DNA of 64,000 nt from an uncultured Sutterella sp. (GTDB taxonomy: Bacteria; Pseudomonadota; Gammaproteobacteria; Burkholderiales; Burkholderiaceae_F): assembly GCA_900545275.1 (NCBI GenBank), contig UQYG01000011.1, positions 50,926 through 114,925 on the forward strand, in the 5' to 3' direction. The position numbers and the translations under genes were made by a program. Shown here one piece after another: positions 7,162-16,586 of the stretch. The notes beneath the pieces are model-generated. The model saw only the letters and a list, made by a program, of their open reading frames with translations, had not been told where the DNA came from and did not search any database. The stretch's first letter is position 1, and each line of letters begins with the position of its first letter.

Positions 7162-9999
7162 TCAGAGACGCTTGAGGATTCGGAGGCTTCCCGAAACGCC
7201 GTTGCGAACGCCCGCGGCGCCCGACAGATCGAACCCGTAGGAAAGGCGCCCCGCGTCGCGCACGCCCGACCACCCGAACGTAAAGGTCCCGGTGAGCCCG
7301 TCGAGATCCTCCTCACCGATCCCGTGATCGGCGATCCCGTCCGAGGCTCGTCCCGAGACGCGCGATCCGAAGGTTTCCTCAATAGCCGCTCCGAGGATGA
7401 AGCGCCCCGATCGCGACGTCGGATACGAGACGTGCGTCCCCGCACGTACACGGTGCGCGTCGCCTCGTCCGAAGCGGACGTCGGCGCTTTCGACGTCTCC
7501 GACGCCCTCTATGCGCACTGACCGGCCCTCGAGCGCGTCGTAGTGGTAGGCGACGTAGGGACGAAGCGTCCAGCGCCCCGCCGCAACGTCCCCATACGCT
7601 CCGAGATGCGCGCCCCAATAGAGCGCGCTTCGATCGAAGTCGGACGAGGAGGCGTCGACGGAGAGAAGCGGCGCACGAAAGTCCGACGAGACGACACCTC
7701 CCTTCAGGTAGCCCGTAAGCGTGAGGCCGATCGCTTCGACGGGATGGTCGACAAAGACGCCCGCTCCCGCGTAGTTGTGCGTTCCGCTCCCGTTGATGAC
7801 CCCGTCTTTCGTTCCCGTACGGGTTTTTATGTGTCCCGTTCCCACTTCCAGAAAGGCGCCCGATCGGATGTCGGCGACGCGTCCGGCGAAGCCGAGAAGA
7901 CCGGAGACGACGTTTTCGGTCATTCGGGAGTCGGCATCGATTCCCCATCGCCCGGCGCGGGCGGCGGCGAAGGGCCCCTCCTTCTTTGCGGCCGGATCCG
8001 CGGCGAGAATCGTGTCGACGAGGAGGTCGTCCGCCGTGAAAAGCGTGCCGAAGGTAGAGAGAACGGAAGTCGAGAGCGACTCGAGCCGAGCGTTTCCCCG
8101 GGTTTGAGGAACGACCTCGGCGTCCGCCAGGATGTCGGCGACAAGCAGATTCTCGCTTTGCAGATGCAGGGCGTAATCGTCGGGCGAGAGGGCCAGGTAG
8201 GTGCGCGACGCAATCGACGGGCGGCTCACTTCGAGCAGACCGCGCTTCATGTCGTTGAGGTCCGCGTCGGCGGGAAGAAGAGCCCCTCCCTCTTCGCGCA
8301 CGAACCCGGCACGGCTTTCGAGAAGCTCGACCGTTTCCCCCTTTTTCAGGTTTCGGCCCGCGAGAACAGCCACGCCCGAATCGGCGTTTCCCGAAAGCAG
8401 CACGGGCGTCTCGCCCGTGACGGTCACGACGACGCCGTTTACCGAACCTTCCGCGGGCGACCCGTCCGTCGCATCGGGTTCTCCCACCCAGAACTGAAGC
8501 CTGGCGTTGGCTCCGAGCCGAAGATTCGTCAGCGTCGACTTCGGAAATGCCGTCCAATAGGAGGTTTCAGACCGATCGGAACCGATGGTGAGCGAGAGCA
8601 GTCCGGCGTCCTTCGCCGCGGTTTCGCCCGTGAAGCGTACGATGCCGTTCCCGGCCTCGTTCACGACGATTCGACCGCGGTCCGAGAGGATGCGCGAAGA
8701 GCCGAGGGTTTCAAAGTCCCGCTCGATGACGATGTTCGACTCTTGGTACCAGTTGTGTACGGTTTCGAGCGCGGTGTCGGCGCTGACCAGCAGCCGTTCG
8801 GTGACGCGGGCGTTTCCGCCTTCCACACGGATCCCCGACGATTCGGTTCGATTGTTCGGCAGGAGAAGTTCTACCTCCCCGGCGTGGAAAGCCGGATTTT
8901 CCCCCCTGTTGTTGACGGAGAGATGAACGCCGTACGCTTCCTGCGCGTCGGGTGCGGCGAGGCGCAGGCTGCGGACCTCCAACGATGAAATCCCAGCGAT
9001 GTAGAGACCGGACACCTTTTTTGCGGAGGATACGTCCATGTCGAGGCTTGAGAGGAATCTCACGCTTTGCGAATCTCTCACGAGGACACCCTGGAAGAAA
9101 CGTATGGGGTCGCCCGAATCATCGACATGACGGATGGAGACGGGACCCTCAAACGTCACGGGAGCGTCGGACGGATTGCCGAAATCCCCCGTCGATCCGA
9201 TCCCCCGAACCCCAAACTCTTCCTTGCGGAGAGACCTTTCGGTCCGGAAAACTATGTCGACCTTATCGTGAAAGAGGGCGGAACTCTTTCTGGCCAGCGT
9301 GATCCCATGAGCGAAACGGTCGCCCTGCGCCGCCTTCAAATCGATTTCAACCGGCCCGTCCGCTTCCAGGAACGATTTGTCAATGAGGTTGACGGCTTCT
9401 AAGTCTGACACCCCGGTATCGGGAAGCGAGCTTCGGTCGAGGTGTACGGCGAGCGCTCCCGTGAAGAAAATCTGACCTCCGAACGCCGCGTAGATTCCTC
9501 TTGACGCGTTGCCTTGGAGCGTCGTGGAAAGATTTTCGAAACGAACGGGCTTCCTTACTCTAAAGAGGCCCATCACATATTCGTTTCCGTAGAGAGACTC
9601 AGTCTGATCGCGTTCCACCACAATAGACCCGCCGCGAAACGTGAGCGTGGATGCGGTGTTTCCCATGACGTGCGAGAGATTGATCGCCGCCGGAGCGCTG
9701 TTCGGACCTTTGGGGTGCTCGGCCTGCCATTGGGCGGAGGTACGGGAACGAATCGTAAGGGTTGCATCGGGAGCGACGTCAAAAACTACGTCCGAGTCCG
9801 GCTTGGCGGATACGGCGAACGCTCCGTCCACGTCCACGAGGGTGTCCTCGGCAAAGCTGCGGGAATCCGTCAGCGCTTCATGCAAAATTTCGGCCGAAAT
9901 CGGGGACGAGCAGAGCTGTGCGAGGCTTGCGGCGAGCATCGTCGGAACGGCGCGGCGAAGAACCGAAGACCCGGCCTTGGGAAAACGGGGATGTTTCAT
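7162..9999 (-). CDS. Autotransporter with C-terminal beta-barrel
   Basis: Type V secretion protein of 945 residues. The start at 9999 (MKHPRF) is chosen because AGGAAA lies just upstream and it leads into a signal peptide ending near PISA/E; an upstream reading from 10089 adds an unlikely extension. Residues about 50-650 form a passenger rich in short beta repeats, with no visible catalytic or RGD motif. The last roughly 265 residues look like an autotransporter barrel of alternating amphipathic strands. The final residue is leucine rather than the more common phenylalanine. Likely an adhesin or surface structure; ligand unknown. Confidence 0.88.
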   Translation of the reverse strand: MKHPRFPKAGSSVLRRAVPTMLAASLAQLCSSPISAEILHEALTDSRSFAEDTLVDVDGAFAVSAKPDSDVVFDVAPDATLTIRSRTSAQWQAEHPKGPNSAPAAINLSHVMGNTASTLTFRGGSIVVERDQTESLYGNEYVMGLFRVRKPVRFENLSTTLQGNASRGIYAAFGGQIFFTGALAVHLDRSSLPDTGVSDLEAVNLIDKSFLEADGPVEIDLKAAQGDRFAHGITLARKSSALFHDKVDIVFRTERSLRKEEFGVRGIGSTGDFGNPSDAPVTFEGPVSIRHVDDSGDPIRFFQGVLVRDSQSVRFLSSLDMDVSSAKKVSGLYIAGISSLEVRSLRLAAPDAQEAYGVHLSVNNRGENPAFHAGEVELLLPNNRTESSGIRVEGGNARVTERLLVSADTALETVHNWYQESNIVIERDFETLGSSRILSDRGRIVVNEAGNGIVRFTGETAAKDAGLLSLTIGSDRSETSYWTAFPKSTLTNLRLGANARLQFWVGEPDATDGSPAEGSVNGVVVTVTGETPVLLSGNADSGVAVLAGRNLKKGETVELLESRAGFVREEGGALLPADADLNDMKRGLLEVSRPSIASRTYLALSPDDYALHLQSENLLVADILADAEVVPQTRGNARLESLSTSVLSTFGTLFTADDLLVDTILAADPAAKKEGPFAAARAGRWGIDADSRMTENVVSGLLGFAGRVADIRSGAFLEVGTGHIKTRTGTKDGVINGSGTHNYAGAGVFVDHPVEAIGLTLTGYLKGGVVSSDFRAPLLSVDASSSDFDRSALYWGAHLGAYGDVAAGRWTLRPYVAYHYDALEGRSVRIEGVGDVESADVRFGRGDAHRVRAGTHVSYPTSRSGRFILGAAIEETFGSRVSGRASDGIADHGIGEEDLDGLTGTFTFGWSGVRDAGRLSYGFDLSGAAGVRNGVSGSLRILKRL

Positions 10000-10243
10000 A
10001 TGGGCATTTCCTCGAGGGGTAAGAAAAATAAAAAATGTTGTGAAAGCATCCCGTAGAAAGAACGGTCCGATCTTGGCGGGACGGCACAAACGGCCGCGAA
10101 AGACCGCACTACGTCTTTCGAAACAGTGAACAGGGCAAACCCTTATTCCAACATGGATCGAACCGAGAGTTTCCGCAGCGGAATCCTCCGCGGGGACCCC
10201 GTCTCTGTTAAGCTCGTTTCTTTAAACCGAGACGGCTGGAGAA

Positions 10244-10981
10244 ATGTTTAGAGGTAAAAGGCTCGTCATTTTCGATTTGGACGGAACGCTCATCGATTCG
10301 CTAGACATGTGGGACCGCGTGGACGTAAAAATCGTTCGCCTCGCAAGCGGCACGGAGCCCTCGCCCGAAGAAATGGAGGCCTTTCGCAAGGAGGTGCTCC
10401 GCAAGGTGGCCGACCGTAAGGACGCCTATGTTCTCTATTGCGGCGCGATTGCGAAGCGCTGGCATCTCGACATTTCGAAGGAAGAACTCCACGCCAGGCG
10501 CTACGAGGTGGCGCGCGAAATGCTCGTCTCGGGCGTATCCTGGCGCGAAGGCGCGGTGAGCTTCGTGAAGGCGCTTCGCGACTGCGGTTTTCTCACCGCG
10601 GTCGCCACGACGACGAAGCGCCGAAACGTCGACGTCTACTCGGGAGAAAACGAAGGGATGCGCGAAGAAGGGGTTCTCTACGACCTCTTTGACGCGGTCG
10701 TGACGCGCGAGGACGTGGAGGAGATCAAGCCTTCTCCCGAATGCCACGAAACGCTCATGCGGCGCTTCGGCGTCCGTCCGGAAGAAACGCTCGTCCTCGA
10801 AGACTCGCTCATCGGTCTGGACGCCGCCCGACGCGCGGGCCTCGCCGTCGGCATCATTGACGAGCCCCACAACGACGCCGAACGCGCCGAACTCAACGAA
10901 AAGGCCGACTTCACGTTCGGCGGCTGGCCCGAACTCGAAGAACGTCTTCTCAAGGAAATGACGAAGGGAGACCGGCTGTGA
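10244..10981 (+). CDS. HAD-family phosphatase (phosphoglycolate phosphatase/beta-PGM-like)
   Basis: The 245-residue protein has all HAD motifs: FDLDGT near 10-15 with the nucleophilic and acid/base aspartates (D11, D13), a threonine-rich motif II (VATTTKRR), a motif III lysine in EEIKPSPE, and the acidic motif IV LEDSLIG. A helical cap follows motif I. Substrate cannot be assigned. GGAGA lies just before the start. Its stop overlaps the GTG of the next gene, so the two are probably translationally coupled. Confidence 0.88.
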   Translation: MFRGKRLVIFDLDGTLIDSLDMWDRVDVKIVRLASGTEPSPEEMEAFRKEVLRKVADRKDAYVLYCGAIAKRWHLDISKEELHARRYEVAREMLVSGVSWREGAVSFVKALRDCGFLTAVATTTKRRNVDVYSGENEGMREEGVLYDLFDAVVTREDVEEIKPSPECHETLMRRFGVRPEETLVLEDSLIGLDAARRAGLAVGIIDEPHNDAERAELNEKADFTFGGWPELEERLLKEMTKGDRL

Positions 10982-11736
10982 CCGACCGCATTGAACGATC
11001 GAAAGGAAAACTTCGCACGCTTTTCGGCGGGACGGACCGCGTCTTCGCCGAAACCGATCCCGTCTTTGCGAAGCTTCGCGACCGCTTTGTCTTCGGGGAC
11101 ATCCAGGGAGGCGTTGCGCTTTCGGACGCCGTGAAGGCCCTCGTGTCGCTCGCCGTACTCGCGACGATCGGCGAGCGCGAGACGATCGCCGCGCACGCGC
11201 GTGCGGCGCTTCGTACGGGCGCCTCGCCCGAATCCATCAAGGAGACGATCTATCACATCGCCCCCTGGATCGGATTTCCGAAGGCGCAGGCGGCCCTGCG
11301 GGAAGTGAACGGCGCCCTTTCGCTCGCGGGTTTTCCCCTGCCCCTCCCCGATGCGGGGCGCGTCACGGAGGAAACGCGCATGGAGGCGGGCGAAGAGATT
11401 CTTCGTCATCTCGGTCTCGCGGCCGAGACTTCCGACTCGCCCGCCGTGACGATTTTGAACGAAGCGGCCCTAAAGGGGTTTGCCTGCGGCGACATCGCAA
11501 GCCGCGGCGTGTTGTCTCTTCCGCTCCGAGGCCTCATCTGGTTCGTAGTGGGCGCGGCCCTCGGAGCCGACGCCGACACGACGGACGAACTCGTCGAAAT
11601 GAATCTGCGCCTCGGAAACCGGGAGGAAGAACTGCGCGCGGCGCTCGTGCTCGCGGTTCCCTACGTCGGCGTCCTGCGGGCGCGCGAAGTGATGCGCTAC
11701 ATCGACACCCGCGAAGAAAAAGCGCCGCAGGACTGA
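10978..11736 (+). CDS. Carboxymuconolactone decarboxylase-family protein (two CMD halves)
   Basis: The 252-residue protein begins at a GTG overlapping the HAD gene stop. It contains two CMD-like helical repeats, roughly residues 30-115 (with AAHARAALRTGASPESIKE) and 150-240, as in two-domain members. No CxxC peroxidatic pair is present, so it is not an AhpD-type peroxidase. Such proteins frequently accompany LysR, flavodoxin and aldo/keto reductase genes in gut bacteria, but here the partner is a phosphatase. Function is unknown. Confidence 0.82.
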   Translation: MTDRIERSKGKLRTLFGGTDRVFAETDPVFAKLRDRFVFGDIQGGVALSDAVKALVSLAVLATIGERETIAAHARAALRTGASPESIKETIYHIAPWIGFPKAQAALREVNGALSLAGFPLPLPDAGRVTEETRMEAGEEILRHLGLAAETSDSPAVTILNEAALKGFACGDIASRGVLSLPLRGLIWFVVGAALGADADTTDELVEMNLRLGNREEELRAALVLAVPYVGVLRAREVMRYIDTREEKAPQD

Positions 11737-11758
11737 CCACGGCGAAACTCCTATTTGT

Positions 11759-12688
11759 TCACTGCCCAATCGGCCGCAGTCTTTTCGCGGCCGTTTTCCG
11801 TATGACGTCGCCGAGCCGCATGAGAAGCGCCGAGCGAATGGCCGAACACTGCCAGAAAAGCGGAACGTCGATCGTGCGCCTGGGGACGAATTCGACGAGC
11901 TCCCCGGTTCGGATGAGGGAATGCGCCAACGAATCGGGCGCCATGCACCAGCCGAGTCCCCGAACGGTGAGTTCGATCATGGCGGCGGGAGACGGTGCGT
12001 AGTGAACGACGCCCGGACGTTCACCCGGCCCGATGCCAAAGCCCGCCAGAAAGCGTTCCTGCAGCGAGTCTTTGCGATCGAAACAGAGGACGGGAGCGTT
12101 CCGAAGCGTTTCGTTCGGATCGCCCCGGAGAAAGGTTTCGGCGAAGTCGGGCGACGCAACGGCAACATACCGCATGACTCCGAGAGCGGTCGCGCGGGCG
12201 CCCGGAACGGGGGCCGATTCGGAGGTCACCACGGCGACGGCCGTTCCGTTTCGCAGACTCTCGAGCGCGTGATCCTGATCGTCCGTGCGCACGTCAAGAG
12301 CAACCCGTTGTCCTCCTTTCTCCGACGATCCGGCGTGAAGCGCGAAATCGGTCAGCGCTTCCGGAAGCCAGGTTGCGAGCGAATCGTTGTTGACGAGAAT
12401 CGTGAGGCGTGCCACACGATCGGTCTCTTCGCCCGGGCGAAAGTCGGCGAGCGTCTCCGATTCGAGAAGGCGCATCGACTGCGCGCGCCGAAGAAGTTTT
12501 TCGCCCGCGGGCGTGGCCGCGGCCGGTACGGAGCGGCGCACGAGCACGGCGCCCAGCCGGTCTTCGAGCCCCTTGATGCGTTGGGAAAGCGCCGAAGGCG
12601 TGATGCAAAGGCGCCTCGCCGCCCTTTCAAAACCGCCCTCTTCGATCACGGCCAAAAAGGCTTCGAGTTGGGGATGGAGAAGCGCCAC
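11759..12688 (-). CDS. argP: LysR-family regulator of arginine/lysine export
   Basis: The 309-residue regulator has an N-terminal winged helix (LEAFLAVIEEGGFERAARRL, then SALSQRIKGLE) and an effector-binding domain. It matches the ArgP/IciA branch, including the start MALLHPQLEAF. It is transcribed divergently from a LysE/ArgO exporter across 153 bp, the classical arrangement in which the regulator activates the exporter when arginine or lysine accumulates. It converges on the CMD gene with a 22-bp gap. Confidence 0.92.
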   Translation of the reverse strand: MALLHPQLEAFLAVIEEGGFERAARRLCITPSALSQRIKGLEDRLGAVLVRRSVPAAATPAGEKLLRRAQSMRLLESETLADFRPGEETDRVARLTILVNNDSLATWLPEALTDFALHAGSSEKGGQRVALDVRTDDQDHALESLRNGTAVAVVTSESAPVPGARATALGVMRYVAVASPDFAETFLRGDPNETLRNAPVLCFDRKDSLQERFLAGFGIGPGERPGVVHYAPSPAAMIELTVRGLGWCMAPDSLAHSLIRTGELVEFVPRRTIDVPLFWQCSAIRSALLMRLGDVIRKTAAKRLRPIGQ

Positions 12689-12841
12689 GACGGATTTCCT
12701 TTTCTAAAGACTTTAGTTTTACTTCATTTGCTGAATCTTTTTTCATTTTACTGTATGCAGGAGGATCGGTAAGATACGTCCGTCTCTTCACTGCGACCGA
12801 CCGATGAAGCCGGACGGTCTATGATTCTTGCGAGGTAACTC
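12689..12841. promoter_or_regulatory. Divergent argP/argO control region
   Basis: This 153-bp region is much more AT-rich than its flanks, especially 12705-12760 with T tracts and a TACTGTATG stretch near 12749. A GAGGT ribosome site precedes argO at 12842. It should hold both promoters and the ArgP site, but I cannot fix the hexamers with confidence. Confidence 0.55.
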
Positions 12842-13483
12842 ATGAACTTTTCCGCCGCGCTTGCGGGTTTCGGTACGGGTGCCGGTCTCATCATCGCCAT
12901 CGGCGCGCAAAACGCCTTCGTTCTCCGTCAGGGGCTTCGTCGCGAGCACGTGGGACTCGTGGTGCTCACCTGCATCTTCGGCGACGTCGTCTGCATCCTG
13001 GCGGGCGTCGCCGGCATGGGCGCCGCCGTAAAGGCGCACCCGCTGGTGCTCGAGATCTTCCGTTGGGGCGGCGCGGCCTTTCTCGGCTACTACGGATGCC
13101 TCGCGCTCAACCGGGCCCGCAAGGGAGGCGAAGCGCTCGGCGTCGCGTCGGACTCGGGAAACGGTCCCGTCGTCTCGCCGCGACGCGTTCTGGCGGCCTG
13201 TCTGGCCTTCACCTTTCTCAATCCCCACGTCTATCTCGACACGGTCGTGATGCTCGGGAGCATTTCGACGCAGTTTGCCGGGGCCGACCGTTGGCTTTTT
13301 GCGCTCGGCGCCTGCACGGCGAGCGTCACGTGGTTCACGTCGCTCGGCTACGGCGCGAAACGGCTGCAGCCGCTCTTTCGCAAGCCCCGCTCCTGGCAAT
13401 GCCTGGATCTTTTCATCGCGCTCGTGATGTTTTCGATCGCCCTCACGCTCGTTCTCAACCCGCTCACGGACCTCGCAGGCTGA
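12842..13483 (+). CDS. argO: LysE-family arginine/lysine exporter
   Basis: Inner-membrane protein of 213 residues with about six hydrophobic segments. It carries family hallmarks GAQNAFVLRQGL near residues 20-35, FLGYYG near the third helix, and FTFLNPHVYLD in the central part. It should expel excess L-arginine or its analogue canavanine, and possibly lysine. The divergent argP gene supports this. Its end lies 3 bp from the macro-domain gene on the opposite strand. Confidence 0.93.
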   Translation: MNFSAALAGFGTGAGLIIAIGAQNAFVLRQGLRREHVGLVVLTCIFGDVVCILAGVAGMGAAVKAHPLVLEIFRWGGAAFLGYYGCLALNRARKGGEALGVASDSGNGPVVSPRRVLAACLAFTFLNPHVYLDTVVMLGSISTQFAGADRWLFALGACTASVTWFTSLGYGAKRLQPLFRKPRSWQCLDLFIALVMFSIALTLVLNPLTDLAG

Positions 13484-13486
13484 GAA

Positions 13487-14179
13487 TCAGAGGGCGCAGC
13501 TTCTGGCGAGTGCGAGCCCCTCGCCGGCAAGCCGTCGAATTCCTTCGGGACCGATCAGCCAGGCGGCCGGTTCAAAAGGTTCTTCGGGGCGCCCCAAAAC
13601 CCGAAGCCGTGCCGCTCCCGCTTCGTTTACGCGGAACGACTCGTCGGCGCACCAAACCGTCGGAACGGACGATGCGGCCAGACGCGTCCGAATCTCGGTG
13701 AAAAGCCGCTCGTCCTTGTCGGCGTAGGGAACGAAGACCGCGATACCCTCAAATGGATGGGAGAGTATGGCGTTCCAGGCGATTTCCGCCGCGGCCTCTG
13801 CGGGATAGCGGTGAATGCCGCGGCTCAGCATGGAGAAGGCGATGGAATGAAGATCCCGTTCGAGCGCCAGATCCAAAGCCGAGCGATAGGCGGAAGCGAG
13901 AAGTTCGGCTTCGCCCCGGCGGCCGCCCGTCCAGGCGGGCGCGACCGTATGGACGACGAATTTTGCGGGAAGGCGAAAGCCCGGCGTGATCTTGCTTTTG
14001 CCCACGTCGCATCCTCCCAAATCGGCGCAGGCCCATAGGAGTTCGCGGCCCGCGGCGCGGTGGATCGCGCGGTCGACGCCCCCGCCGCCCAGAAGAGAAC
14101 GGTTGGCGGAATTGACGACGGCGTCGACGGCAAGCGTCGTGATGTCGGCACGTCGGACAAAGATGTTTTGAATCTGCAT
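13487..14179 (-). CDS. Macro-domain protein (ADP-ribose or O-acetyl-ADP-ribose binding)
   Basis: The 230-residue protein begins with a macro domain of YmdB type: VDAVVNSANRSLLGGGGVD supplies the distal-ribose loop, and FSMLSRGIHRYP matches the second phosphate-binding loop. Family members bind or hydrolyse ADP-ribose derivatives, for example deacetylating O-acetyl-ADP-ribose. Residues after about 165 form an extension rich in Glu, Pro and Arg that I do not recognise. A GAGGAGG ribosome site precedes the ATG. It has no ADP-ribosyltransferase neighbour, so it may be a housekeeping hydrolase. Confidence 0.88.
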   Translation of the reverse strand: MQIQNIFVRRADITTLAVDAVVNSANRSLLGGGGVDRAIHRAAGRELLWACADLGGCDVGKSKITPGFRLPAKFVVHTVAPAWTGGRRGEAELLASAYRSALDLALERDLHSIAFSMLSRGIHRYPAEAAAEIAWNAILSHPFEGIAVFVPYADKDERLFTEIRTRLAASSVPTVWCADESFRVNEAGAARLRVLGRPEEPFEPAAWLIGPEGIRRLAGEGLALARSCAL

Positions 14180-14530
14180 GGCGAATCCTCCTCAGGAGCG
14201 TGTTCTGTGAAAATCATCGCGGAGTAGTGCGACGGATTCCGTCGCAGGCAGACGGCGCCCCGGCGTCGTACCGTCCGTCGAGGAAACCGGGATCTGCCCG
14301 CCCGTATCTTTTTGGTTGTCTCCACGCAATGTACGCGTCGTCGGGTCTTCTGGTTTTCTTTCGCGTCGTGGAAATCAAAAACTAAACGCAGCCTCCGGCG
14401 ATTTCGGTCGTTTTCGTCTCGTTTGCGAGCCGATCGGGCAATGCCGGGGCGAGGTGCGTCGTTAAAGTGAATGAACAGCACTCCGCTGTGCGCACTGTTC
14501 TGAAAACCGTTACCCTACAGGAGTTTCATC
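14180..14530. promoter_or_regulatory. Intergenic control region between macro gene and exported flavodoxin
   Basis: These 351 bases hold no credible gene. A perfect 7-3-7 inverted repeat lies at 14229-14245 (GCGACGG, ATT, CCGTCGC). Nested dyads with AACAG/CTGTT arms lie at 14474-14499, about 50 bp before the flavodoxin start, a plausible operator position. ACAGGAG at 14517-14523 is the flavodoxin ribosome site. Confidence 0.45.
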
Positions 14531-15106
14531 ATGCCGCGCCTCTCTCGCCGCACCTGCCTCAAAGCCGCCTCCTGCGCGACGGCGCTCTCTTTCTTCGGCG
14601 CCGCCCGCGCGGCCGAAAACGCAAACGCCAAACTTCTGACCGTCTACTTTTCCTGGTCGGGAAGTTCCGAGACCGTCGCCGAAGAGGTCCGTCGTCTCGC
14701 GGGCGGAGACATTCTTCGCCTCGAAACGGTCGAACCCTATCCCGCGGAATACCGCCTCACGACGGAGCGGGCAAAGAAGGAGCGGAAGGCAAACGCACGG
14801 CCGGCCCTCAAGACCGTCCTCCCCGACCTTTCTGCCTACGGCACGATTGTTCTCGCGCATCCGATTTGGGGCGGTCACATGCCGATGCCCGTGCGTACCT
14901 TCCTCGACGCCGTCGACTTGTCCGGGAAGCGCGTCGCGCACGTGACGACCCACGGCGGAAGCGGACTCGGCCAAAGTCACGGGGAGCTAGCGCAAATCGA
15001 ACCGAAGGCCTTGCTGCTCGATCCTCACGACGTGTACGGATGGCAAGGCGTTCGGGATCTCGAAAGCGTGGGCGTTTGGCTCAGGCGAATCGGTCTCGTC
15101 GAGTGA
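14531..15106 (+). CDS. Exported flavodoxin-like protein (twin-arginine leader)
   Basis: The 191-residue product starts with a twin-arginine-like leader (SRRTCLKA) and a hydrophobic stretch ending in ARAAE, so it is probably exported folded with FMN. The mature part is flavodoxin-like: a phosphate-binding loop in the FSWSGSSETVAE segment, the middle LAHPIWGGHMP strand-loop, and THGGSGLGQS near the isoalloxazine. A very similar exported flavodoxin is at 43606-44187. Redox partner and electron source in the periplasm are unknown. It is a single-gene unit. Confidence 0.85.
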   Translation: MPRLSRRTCLKAASCATALSFFGAARAAENANAKLLTVYFSWSGSSETVAEEVRRLAGGDILRLETVEPYPAEYRLTTERAKKERKANARPALKTVLPDLSAYGTIVLAHPIWGGHMPMPVRTFLDAVDLSGKRVAHVTTHGGSGLGQSHGELAQIEPKALLLDPHDVYGWQGVRDLESVGVWLRRIGLVE

Positions 15107-15700
15107 GCTATCCGCCTTTCGCGGCGCTTTCGCTTCCGCTCATCGCCTCCGTTCACCCGGGGACATGTCGGGAAGCAGGTCCAAGCACCTGAAGTTGGCC
15201 GTACAAATCGTCCGAAAGGTTTCTGCAGCGCATCGTGCAGGTCCTCGAACGTGTTGCGTCGATGCGGATGCGGTGCAGAACGGACGGATTTCGGATGTCC
15301 GAGCGCTTCGCCCGAATCGTAAAGACGTCTCTCGAGAGTGCCGCGTTTCTATTCTGTCGGAAGAAAAACCGGGGTGGCTTCAGTTCCTGCGAGATCGGCA
15401 CTGCCTAGCGGAAAGCCCGAACCCGCCGCCTGCGGTGCACAGCACCGGGATCCGCAGGATCGGCGAAAAGCGCAGCCTGCCGAAAAAACCGCTCGGCCAA
15501 CGATTTCGCTTGGATGAAACGGCATGGCCGGACGTCTTCTTTTTGGACGTCACGAGCGGGGCCGAGGACCTCGAAAAAGAGCGGCCGCCGATTTTGCGGA
15601 GAAAAGACGGAAAAGGGGCGGAACCCTCAGGCGCCGCCCCTTTCCCCGACAAAGCACGCTCCGACGGCCGGTTGCAAAGGACCGCCCGCCGGTCGGATCG
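15107..15700. other. 594-bp stretch without a recognisable gene
   Basis: No frame here has family resemblance or a good ribosome site. One nested hairpin exists at about 15437-15466 (outer CCTGC/GCAGG, inner GGTGC/GCACC). The terminator of the binding-protein gene lies at 15612-15643. Confidence 0.5.
15612..15643 (-). terminator. Rho-independent terminator of the amino-acid binding protein gene
   Basis: AAAGGGGCGG (15612-15621) pairs with CCGCCCCTTT (15634-15643). On the minus strand the stem is followed by a T-rich tract (TTTTCCGTCTTTT). It lies about 57 bp after the stop at 15701. Confidence 0.8.
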
Positions 15701-16513
15701 TCAGTTGCCGAACCACTTGCGGTAGATCTTGTCGAACGACCCGTCCGCCTTCATGGCGTCGAGCGTCGAGTTGAGCTGCGCAAGGAGTTCGCCGTTTTGC
15801 TTGTTCACGGCAAAGCCGTACTGATCTTCGGAGAGAACGTAGGGCATCTCGGTGAGTCCCATCCCCTTCGACGACTTCTGAGCGAGGAAGTACTCGTTGA
15901 CGGGCCGGTCGTTCACCATTGCGAAACACCCGCCCTGACTCAATTCCATGAAGGCTTCGGCCGCGGAATTGAAGGTGCGGATGGTCGCGCCGGGAATGCG
16001 CTTCATGTAGACGGCGCCGGCGGACCCGATCTCGGCGCAGAGGCACTGGTTTTCCAGGCTTTCCGGGCCGGTGATCTTGGGGGCGTTGGCCTTCGTCGTC
16101 ATGATGGTGAGACCCGCGTCGTAGTAGGGTTTCGTAAAGTCGACCTTGGCCGCGCGCTCGGGCGTGATGGTCAGGGCCGAAACCGCCACGTCGACGGATT
16201 TCGCGAGAAGCGCGGGAACGAGCGCGTCAAGACCCATCGAGACGATTTCGATCTCGCGGTCCATCCGCTTTCCGACCTCGCGGATGAGGTCCATGTCGAA
16301 ACCTTCATACCGACCGCTCTCGGTATCAAGATATTCAAAAGGCGGATAGGCCGTGAGCGACCCCACGCGCAACACCTTCTGGGCGGCGGGTCGGGCAACG
16401 TCTACGGGTTTGGCGAACGCGTCCTGCGATTCGGTGGAGAGGGACGCAAAGAGGGAGCCGATGAGAACGGCGGAAACGGCTGCGACGGCAGCAAACATTT
16501 TGGTGTTAGCCAT
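15701..16513 (-). CDS. Amino-acid ABC transporter substrate-binding protein
   Basis: Periplasmic binding protein of family 3, 270 residues. The start at 16513 (MANTKMF) gives a typical cleavable signal peptide; an upstream reading adds 54 residues lacking such a leader. The mature protein shows LRVGSLTAYPPFEYLD, GFDMDLIREVGKRM, and a central DVAVSALTITPERAAKVDFT signature. Four cysteines occur, including C-L-C in ENQCLCAE. No permease or ATPase gene is adjacent, so it is an orphan in this window. The 5' region is long and structured (16587-16839). Confidence 0.9.
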   Translation of the reverse strand: MANTKMFAAVAAVSAVLIGSLFASLSTESQDAFAKPVDVARPAAQKVLRVGSLTAYPPFEYLDTESGRYEGFDMDLIREVGKRMDREIEIVSMGLDALVPALLAKSVDVAVSALTITPERAAKVDFTKPYYDAGLTIMTTKANAPKITGPESLENQCLCAEIGSAGAVYMKRIPGATIRTFNSAAEAFMELSQGGCFAMVNDRPVNEYFLAQKSSKGMGLTEMPYVLSEDQYGFAVNKQNGELLAQLNSTLDAMKADGSFDKIYRKWFGN

Positions 16514-16586
16514 GATGAAGGGCCTCGATATAACGGGCGGATTGTGCAGCCTGTACTCGTCCCTCTGGGTATCGTTCACATGCTTT

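Noticed and set aside
5826..7273. Long antisense frames over the 778-residue gene (and over most other genes)
   Set aside because: They are Arg/Pro/Ser-rich shadows caused by the high GC content, with no family resemblance or ribosome site.
15165..15725. A 186-residue plus-strand frame in the gap after the first flavodoxin
   Set aside because: Its sequence is low in hydrophobic pattern, shows no family features and overlaps the terminator and the end of the binding-protein gene.
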